Assembly (NCBI RefSeq): GCF_964275005.1 | Contig: NC_092702.1 | Location: forward strand, 8,356,330 to 8,420,329 | DNA: 64,000 nt | Origin: Diadema setosum | Taxonomy: Eukaryota > Echinodermata > Echinoidea > Diadematoida > Diadematidae | Direction of reading: 5' to 3' | Shown: positions 56,517-64,000 of the stretch, piece after piece | Layout of the letters: the number at the start of each line of letters is the position of its first letter | How positions within the stretch are numbered: position 1 is the stretch's first letter | Made by a program: the position numbers and the translations under genes | The notes under the pieces: model-generated | The model's database searches: none | Seen by the model: the letters and a program-made list of their open reading frames with translations, nothing else | What the model was told of the DNA's origin: nothing

Positions 56517-56700
56517 CAGTGGACTCCCGTTATAGCGAAGTCCTCGGGACTGGCAGTTTTCTTTCGTTGTAACGAAATTTCATTATAAGAGAACAAATAA
56601 ACAATCAAAAACATGGAGCTAATAATGTTGCAGTCTGAATTTTTACTTTGTTGCAACCAGAATTTTGTCATAACCGTGTTTGTTGTAACAGGAGTGCACT
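56517..56700. mobile_element. pogo/Tigger-like MITE, copy 3
   Basis: Ends CAGTGGACTCCCGTTATAGC and the inverted TGTTGTAACAGGAGTGCACT, beginning after TA. In reverse orientation relative to the copies at 6.3 and 46.3 kb and more decayed than copy 2. Confidence 0.8.
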
Positions 56701-56701
56701 A

Positions 56702-58900
56702 TATAATAATTCACCTTTCCCATACCATCTTCCCTTCAACAAAATAATAACTACAACAGTGTGGTATTCAAGAGAAAATAAAACAAAGGGAAAATAAAAT
56801 GATTAAAGTGATGTTACAGAAAACATACCATGTCTACTTGGGGTATTGTACTAATTTCCAGGTAACTGTTTTCTTGTGAGTTTTCTTGTGAGGTGTCATC
56901 TTGGCCAAAAATATGTTGGAATAAGCCATTTTACAGACCTAGTGTCACCTCATATTTTCTGGTCAGCATGGAATAAGTTGTTGAATGAATAGAATACTTA
57001 TGCACTATTTTACTGACATTATGATTCATTAAAGAGACACATTGGAGATTTACTAAAGATATCTATGGGATCATGGTATAAGATATATGTTGTATATATA
57101 GTATTCTTCTTTGGGTTACTTGTTTGTTTGTTTGGTTTTTTATATACATATTAAGGTGGTTAAATATATATGTATTCATGCAAGGTTTGTTTGGTCTGTA
57201 CGTCTTTGACTATGTGTGTTAGTAGGACCTTAAAGACACTGCTTAGGATTATGGGTGCTCGACAAGGGGGAAAAAATATTTAACTTTCCTAGTATATAAT
57301 TCGTATAGTTATCTTCAAGAGACATAAACATTAAAAATCTTTTTAAAAATCAGACATGTTTGGAAAGACCATGCTGTCACTATCCAGATATCTATAGCGA
57401 AATACTATCAGGTACTACACCACTTCTGAATTGTGTATGTGAAAAATTATGGTAAGCATGGTCATTCACAGTTTGTTTGTTTGTTTGTTTTTAATTTCAT
57501 TGTATTGCAGCATTCACCAATACTCACAAGTTTTTGGAGCTTTTTTTACAGCTTCATCTATGCACATTATCAGAGACATTGGTATCAAGTGTGACCACCA
57601 TCGCTTGGGTGAGCTTTTACCCACTGGGAACATCATTAAGCAGTGCCTTTACATAGGTTGGACTCATTGTGGAAAATTTGGGATGGTTAGTTGGGAGGTT
57701 GGGGGTTGGGGATGGAGGTTTGGGCCAGGGCTTGGGGGTTGGAGGGTTAGGGTTTGGGGGTGGGGGTGGAGGGGGGTAGGTGGACTGTACTTGGATGCAT
57801 TATGTGGATGCGTAGCAGGCATTTTGTTGGTGACAGACTTACTTCATGATTGGACTGGCTCCACTCCTGTGGAAGTAGTGGTAAATCATACACAAACAGG
57901 TTATGAAAATATTTGACATGTGTCAGGTCAAGAAAAAGCCGTCCTTGTAATGCTGTCTATGCAGTAGCACCAACATTCAAAGTCTTCCTTCTTCACTCTA
58001 AAATCACATTTATTTTTCCACTTGATCATAGATCAGGGATGAAGTGGAGCATTACATCATCAAAACCTCTCTATAATTAGCATTACTCTACGGAAAAGTC
58101 ATAGGGTGCACACATTGATTCCTCAGTATTTTTGCCAATCAACTCCTTGATCTTTCTCTTTACAGCAGAGGTGAATAACATGCATAAAGATACAACAGGA
58201 AAGCAGCTTTATGGAGGTAAATCAATAAGCAACAATGTAAAGCAATAATGGTAGAACTTGGAAATTATGAAGCAACTTTAGACATTGAAATATCAAAGTA
58301 GTACATTGAGACAGCAAAGATTTAATCAAGTCGGCTACAGAATTTCCCTTAAGGAATTGTGTACCAATGTGCATACTGCTTTACAAAATACTACTTCAGC
58401 TGTCAGTCATTGCTATGACTGTATTAAAGCTGGCAGTGATGACTTTACCGATAGCCATTTAAAACAAAGCAAGGAGGGATTTTATTGCACAACAAATATT
58501 GAAGCAACAATGGAATTTGCAGAGGCAGGAAATCATGTAGAGTCAAACCTTTTTAAGCCAAAGACACAAACATTAGCACTTCATACACAAGTGGTCTTTG
58601 TGCACAGGTTACACGAAAATTGCTCAAAGAAAATGACACTCGGTGGTCTTCATGAAATAGGTTAGGGTCGACATAAAGATCACCATCGTTGACTGAGACC
58701 AAAGTCATTTTTTAGTCCTATACAAGATGAATCTATTTCAGAATTTATATGAAGATACGGACTGTGTTTTCTTAGATACAAGTACTAGAGAGCATTAGCT
58801 GAAACACAGCTGAAAGTCAAAAAATCTTAATCCCTGTCCATCCATCAGATCTGATTTATGAGAAATTAAGAAAAAAAAAGAATAAAAGGTAGTATAGATA
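56702..58900. other. No gene supported; G-rich patch inside
   Basis: AT-rich DNA with a strongly G-rich stretch at about 57682-57782. The 155-residue plus-strand frame at 57449-57916 reads through this stretch, giving Gly/Trp-rich sequence, and is not recognisable. A 126-residue frame at 58285-58665 is likewise unassigned. Confidence 0.45.
57682..57782 (+). repeat. G-rich tract with quadruplex potential
   Basis: Multiple GGG runs on the plus strand (GGGAGGTTGGGGGTTGGGGA and onward, including TTAGGG-like GGGTTAGGGTTTGGGGG). The spacing suits G-quadruplex formation. Isolated telomere-like triplets occur, but there is no true array. Confidence 0.7.
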
Positions 58901-59121
58901 TACTGTACAAGTGGAAACTTGTGCATGAGAAGTGATTTTTTGTGTTCCACTGAGTAAGCTGAGTTTCATGTGTTTTAAATTCTGCAAAATCAAGACATCA
59001 ACTAAAGGAAAAAACATGTACGGCAAGCAAAGATATTCATGGCTTTTATTTTCGCACTAGTTTCTGGTTGCGCGGAATGCGTGAAAATTTTCACATGACA
59101 AAAATTTCCACTTTCACAGTA
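58901..59121. mobile_element. TACTGTAAAAGTGGA MITE, partly decayed copy
   Basis: Ends TACTGTACAAGTGGAAACTT and the inverted AAATTTCCACTTTCACAGTA. The left half has lost its CpGs while GGTTGCGCGGAATGCG survives in the right half. Related to 39481-39693. Confidence 0.8.
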
Positions 59122-59667
59122 TACATTCAACAAGAAGAGAGTTCGAACAGAGGACAGGAAAGTGTGGATTGCCTCTGCTCGATGAGTTCGTGTTGGCTAT
59201 GCATAATTCCCACAAGTGTGTGCAGTTCTCACAGAAAGAGTTCATAGATAGGGCCTCAGCATAAATCTAGCCGTAGCTCTGTCTGTCCGGAAGCAGTAGA
59301 TTTACTGTCTACCATCATAAGACATGATTAGGCGGAGATGTGCAAAGATTTGCGGATGTGAAATGGAGACAAGGACTGAAAGAAAAGTAATGGATTACTT
59401 TCCAGAAAGGCCCTAATTCTCTTCTGCAATATAAATGCAAATGACGGACCACATCTGGTGCACTCTTATGTTGCTGAGCAACATCCAACTTCATGCTAAA
59501 GTAACACTTTGATGGAAGTTGTCCTATGCATGGAGATAAACCTGCCATTTTTTTGGTTAAAATTTTGCCTTTCAAAAAAAAAAAAAAAATGACCATTCTT
59601 AATCAAACAAACAATACACACAAACAAACAAACAAACACAAACAAACAATCATAGACAAACACCAAC

Positions 59668-59771
59668 CTGTCCTGCTCGTCTACGATTCCCATGAGCTGC
59701 TGTCGTACCAAGAAGAGCTGCTTCTGGAACTCTGGAATGGACTTTACCCTCACGCTCAGATCATTCACCAC
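59668..59771 (-). CDS. Internal coding exon, unidentified minus-strand gene
   Basis: On the minus strand, acceptor CTTTCATGTCAG precedes VVNDLSVRVKSIPEFQKQLF then LVRQQLMGIVDEQD, and the donor is GTTGGT, which is weaker than consensus. The exon starts in phase 0 and ends with two extra bases (AG). Heptad-like spacing of V/L/F/I suggests coiled-coil. It is compatible with the terminal exon at 43672-43777. The 5' exons are not visible up to 64000 and probably lie outside. No family was recognised. Confidence 0.65.
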
Positions 59772-60339
59772 CTGACATGAAAGTAACAAACAAACAAAGA
59801 TGACGTTGATGAATCATTTTTCATCTAAATCTCTTCCTCTCTCGGTCTCCTTAAAGGACAAGTCCACCCTCATATACAGTATGTCCCCCAAAAAATAAAA
59901 TCAGATTTTTGCATTGATAACTTCCAATATGATTACACTATACGAATGCTATTTTAGGGTCGAAAAACATAACATCATATCTATATTTTCCAGAAAAAAC
60001 CCCATTCAATTTAGTTAAGCAGTCACAGAGAAATAAGAATCGTTGTGCTGCACGACATGGGTCTGATTCTTCCAAGTTTAGCACTTACATTGTACATGCT
60101 CTTGGAACTGCACAGTAATATGTGAACACAATGGACAGAACTTGGAGGGAAGGGATTCTTGACATGCTCTTCAAAGATCCTCATTTCTCTTTGACCACTG
60201 GAGCTAATCAGATGGAGTTTTCTGGAAGATGTGGGTAATAAGTTATAGTTTCATACCCTAAAATTGTATTTGGATTGATTTACTATTTTCATAAGTTATG
60301 TAAAGTACAGAGGCTCCCGTTGTAATTTTTTTGGGAGAC
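59772..60339. other. No exon supported
   Basis: AT-rich, with AAAGGACAAGTCCACCCTCA near 59854, a start motif of a common short repeat. It is probably intron of the minus-strand gene. Confidence 0.4.
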
Positions 60340-60683
60340 ATATGGTACATTAGGATTGAGAGAATGCAGCAGTATCAGTAGAACACATCAGTGAAAGTTT
60401 GAGGAAGATTGGACAATCCATTCACAAGTTATGAATTTTTGAAGTTTCAGTGCTGCCATCACCGGATGAGAAGGCTACTGCAACTTGTGATGTCACATAT
60501 AGAATATAAAGAAATTCAACACATTTTCACTTTTCTCGCATAATACTAGAGCATTTGACTTGCATCTTCCAGAAGGCAGGGGGAATAATAATACCCCTTA
60601 CATAATGTCAGTAGCAAGTCGATGGAATGTGCACTCGACTCCCCCCCCCCCCAAAAAAAAAAATAAAATAAAAAATAAAAATA

Positions 60684-63025
60684 CAGTTAAACTCGCATAA
60701 GTCGATCTTCTCGGGACTGAGCAAAACACATCGACTTAGGCGAGTTTCGACTTGTACGTAAGTCGAAAAAAATCGACTTAAAGTTACACCACACGTACAT
60801 ATGTATAATGTACATGTATGTTGTCTACTCTGGAGCCGAGAACTGGAGCGGTGTGCCCGATATTTGCCCTTCAGCAAGACACTTTATCCACATTGATGCA
60901 GGCCAGGGCTCCACACTAACTTTTATTTTGGTGGCCCCCAAATGATTGATTTTTATTTTTTGGTGGCCCGAACAAAAAAAAACACACAAAAAAAGAAACA
61001 GGCAAAACTAAATTGGTCCTACGTTCGGTCCGAAAGTTACCGTTATTTATTTCTGATTGTAAAAGCAATCATCCACCATTTACAAGTATTTTAACACCTT
61101 CCGGAGCCGAATGTTGCCGTTAATCATTTTCAAATGTAAAAACAAGCAACCGACATTCATTCTAGGATCTTACGGAGCTGAATATCATCCTTATTCATTT
61201 CCGAACGTGAAAGCAAACATCTGCCTTTTATTTCATCATCTAAATGAGCCGATTGATACCGTTAATCATTTCCAAATGTAAAAGAAAGAATCTGTTACTT
61301 ATTTTAGCATCGTACGGAGCAGAATATTACCGTTATTCGATCTCCAAATTCAAAAGCGAACACCCGACATTTATTTTATGATCGTAAGGAGCCGAATGTT
61401 ACTGCTGTCCACTTCCGAAAGTGAAATGAATCATCGGACATTTATTTTGGCATCTTCAGGAGTCGAATGTTACATGCTATTTACTTTCGAACGTAAAAGC
61501 GAACTTTCGGCAATTATTTCATCATCGCACTGAGTTGAATACTATAGTTATTCATTTCCGAACGCCAAAGCAAACATTCAAAATTTATTTTAGCATCTTC
61601 CGGAGCTGAATGTTACTGCTATTTACTTTCGAACATAAAAGCAAACATAAGACATTCATTTTATCATCGGACGGAGTTGAATACTATTGTTATTCATTTC
61701 CGAACGTTAAAGCAAATATCAAACATTAACTTTACCATCAAACGCAGCTAAATGTTACTGTTATTCATTTCGAAATTTAAAAGCAAACATCCGACAGTTA
61801 TTTAGCATCGTATGGAGAAGAATATTACTGCTATTCACTTACGAACGTAAAAACAATCATCTGACATTTATTTTAGCATCTTCTGGAGCCGAATGTTATT
61901 GCTATTTACTTTCGAAAGTAAAAGTAAACATCCGACATTTATTTCATCATCGTACGAAGTTGATTATTATTGTTATTCATTTCCGAACGTCAAAGGGATA
62001 ATTCGACATTTACTTTAGCATCTTCCGGAGCTGAATGTAATTGTTATTTACTTTCGAACGTAAAAGTAAACATCCGGCATTTATTTTATCATCGTATGGA
62101 GTTGAATATCATTATTTTTCATATCCGAACGTCAAAGCAAACATTCGACATTTATTTCAGCATCTTCCGGATACTTTTTTTTTTAATCCTTATTCATTTC
62201 CGAACGCAAAATCAAATCTCTGACATTCCAAAAGTATAAGCAAACATCCGACATTTATTTTAGTATTATACGGAATCGAATATTACCGTTATTCATTTCC
62301 AAAATTAAAAGAGCAAACATCTGACATTTATTCAGCATCTTATGGAACCGATTGTTACCGCTTCATTTCCAAAACTGAAGGCAAACATTCGGCTTTTTTG
62401 GTGGCCCGGCGTGCGTTTTTGGTGACCCCGGTCGCAAATTAACCATTCGCGAAATCGTGATTCGATTCGCGAAAAGACTCCGCTAAATATAAGGCATAGA
62501 TCGCTACACTCGGCAGGGGCTACGTCGTCCTTTCACCAGGTCTCGTTACAAAACCAAAATCTCGCGCGAGTTCTTGCGTTACCTATCGTTAATGTTAACG
62601 AAACATCGTTGATTTGCGCTAGGGATCGTTACTCATCGTTGCTACCGAAACGTTAATTTTCCCGATCGTTAGTTTGCGTTGCTAACGATTCAGGTGAAAC
62701 CGCTTGCGTTAATGAAACGTTAATGTGTATTTACGCAGTTTCTTTTGGCATATACTGTATGTAAACAAAAACTGGCGTCTCGTGATTTTGACAGTGATTT
62801 ATTACACAATAAAATCTTATTCGACTTAGGCACAGTGAATTCAATGGTTTTTCCGTGAAAGTGTTCTTGGAATTTCATCGACTTAAGCGAGTATTCGACT
62901 TAAAAAATTCGACTTATGAGTGAATTAATACACGTAAGTCAATGGGGAAAAATCGGGACTTTTTAAAATTATCGACTTGCGCGATTATTCGACATATGCG
63001 ATGTCGACTTAGGCGAGTTTAACTG
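60684..63025 (-). mobile_element. pogo/Tigger-like element, 2342 bp, with insert
   Basis: Ends CAGTTAAACTCGCATAAGTC and the inverted GACTTAGGCGAGTTTAACTG, flanked by TA at 60682-60683 and 63026-63027. Both subterminal regions match the 908 bp element at 15862-16769 in reverse orientation. The extra length comes from an internal insert of about 1.5 kb at 60902-62440. No transposase is recognisable. Confidence 0.85.
61030..62390. repeat. 71 bp-period degenerate satellite, ~19 units
   Basis: Each unit reads roughly CATTTCCGAACGTAAAAGC then AAACATCCGACATTTATTTT and AGCATCTTCCGGAGCCGAAT. Units differ by many substitutions and small indels. The period is not a multiple of three, so it does not encode a repeat protein. 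It is flanked by GGTGGCCC motifs at both ends (near 60940 and 62401), suggesting one element carried it in. Confidence 0.85.
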
Positions 63026-63185
63026 TAATAATAATAATAATAACAAATAAATAAAAAACAAAAAATAGTGAAATTCTCTTTACGTTTTCCTTATATCGTT
63101 CTATGCATGTGACGTCAAACACTGTAGTAGTCTTCTCATCCAGCAGTGGCTGTGCAGAAACTTTAAATCCTTACTTATTTGGAAG

Positions 63186-64000
63186 GTGAACCTGCCCTTT
63201 ACAGTGTAAGTACTGCCAGGTCACATCTGAAAATATCAGACATGTAATCCTATCTATTATTTTTCCTGCGCTTCTTTTCCCCATCGTTTTGGTATATGCC
63301 TTGAAGCCTAGGCTCCCATATCTGGGGGATTCAATATGCGCTAGGATTTGAGAAACAGTATGAAGTTCTAAATATTGCACTAATACAGAAGAATTTTTTT
63401 AATGAGGGAAAGCTCGGCGTGATCTTTGTCAACCTGCTGTAAGCCGAATGTGAATATTTACGCTATTTCCCTGAGTTTTCAATGCCAAAGTAGTATAAAC
63501 CAACCTAATAGAGAGAAAGTGAGAAAAAAAAAATATATATATATGTCTCCTGCGACACTTAGTGGTGGAGGCATAAAAATCAACACAAAGTTCATTCACA
63601 CTGCACATTCCAGTTTTTCGTCGGAAGTTGCTAGGCAACTACAGGTATGTGAGCCAAAAACCAGATTCAAAAACCCTCCTAAGGAGTGATTCTTCTTTCT
63701 TTCTTTCTTCTTTTTTTTTTTTTTTTTAACTCTGTAGCATTATTTGTTTTTGTTTTTGTTTTTGTTTTTGCCAATGTGAATACTCACTCCCTGAATGGCT
63801 CAGTAGTTTTATTCCAGTTTTTGGACCCATGACGTCCACCCTCGGCCCAGAGGATCTCCTGATGGTCTACCTACGCCACTGATGCACACTACTGATCAAG
63901 AAACCCAAATAAATTCTGATTTTCCTGTGCAGGCACATTTTCTGAAAAAAAAAAGAATGATTCTTGTTTGTGCCCTATGTAACACCTTACAAGCTTGACG
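63186..64000. other. No exon supported
   Basis: AT-rich, with a T run near 63710-63727, (GTTTTT)n near 63750 and CAGTGGCGTAGGTAGACC (inverted) near 63875, a common transposon-end motif. Probably intron or upstream DNA of the minus-strand gene. Confidence 0.4.

Larger units (their letters stand above)
60340..63185. mobile_element. AAAGGGAAC MITE split by a 2.3 kb insertion
   Basis: 60350-60640 matches the left part of the complete copy at 34377-34943 (CAGTAGAACACATCAGTGAAA, then GGCAGGGGGAATAAT). 63060-63170 continues it (TCTTTACGTTTTCCTTATAT, then GTAGTAGTCTTCTCATCCAG). The interruption is the element at 60684-63025 with adjoining A-rich repeats. The outer termini are eroded. Confidence 0.8.

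Noticed and set aside
57682-57782. Interstitial telomere array
   Set aside because: TTAGGG-like triplets are isolated and not in tandem.
57449-57916. 155-residue plus-strand frame
   Set aside because: It depends on a G-rich tract, has no start context or splice sites, and matches no family I know.
61970-62239. Two overlapping frames with repeated SNVKVNIRHLF-like peptides
   Set aside because: They come from the 71 bp satellite, whose period is not divisible by three.
61030-62390. Possible CRISPR array
   Set aside because: Units are contiguous, degenerate and without unique spacers, in a eukaryotic genome; this is a satellite.

Overview
The window is eukaryotic, AT-rich metazoan DNA: spliced genes with long introns, GT-AG junctions, isolated AATAAA signals, and many small inverted-repeat transposons (MITEs), tRNA-like SINE remnants and a LINE fragment. 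The mix of palindromic MITE families, together with the divergence of the two recognisable proteins from the human ones, suggests a marine invertebrate deuterostome. An echinoderm such as a sea urchin is my best guess, but this rests on impression, not on a search.

Layout. 1-8.6 kb has no gene I can support; it holds a purine triplet tract, a 367 bp foldback and a pogo/Tigger-type MITE. 9.1-24.5 kb is the core. ADO (cysteamine/N-terminal cysteine dioxygenase) is a single coding exon on the minus strand, 9122-9943. BIN3 (N-BAR protein) is on the plus strand with seven coding exons, 10316-24485. The two start codons lie 372 bp apart, head to head, around one shared GC-richer promoter block. I reassembled the BIN3 reading frame exon by exon. 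Every junction is GT-AG and phase-compatible, and the product is 257 residues. Its introns carry a SINE, a CR1/L2-like LINE piece, several MITEs, and a 1.3 kb element rich in AGGTCA half-sites.

24.5-43.6 kb is mostly transposon debris and low-complexity DNA. It holds one possible minus-strand terminal exon (28407-28477) and one CpG-rich block near 38.0 kb that could be a promoter. 43.7-60 kb contains two convincing minus-strand coding exons, 59668-59771 and a stop-containing exon at 43672-43777. Their phases match, so they may be the end of one unidentified coiled-coil gene whose 5' part is outside the window. Between them lie at least eight MITEs, a PIF/Harbinger-like element with a TTA duplication, and a locally duplicated segment.

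60-63.2 kb is a three-level nest: a MITE is split by a 2.3 kb pogo/Tigger-like element, which itself holds a 71 bp-period satellite of about 19 copies.

The only functional link I can defend is the divergent ADO/BIN3 promoter. ADO is an oxygen-sensing enzyme and BIN3 a membrane/actin regulator, and shared transcription does not imply a shared pathway. I found no CRISPR array, rRNA gene or intact autonomous transposon, and nothing I would call a new biological system. The most unusual items are the DR1-rich element in BIN3 intron 4, the nested satellite, and the unidentified minus-strand gene.
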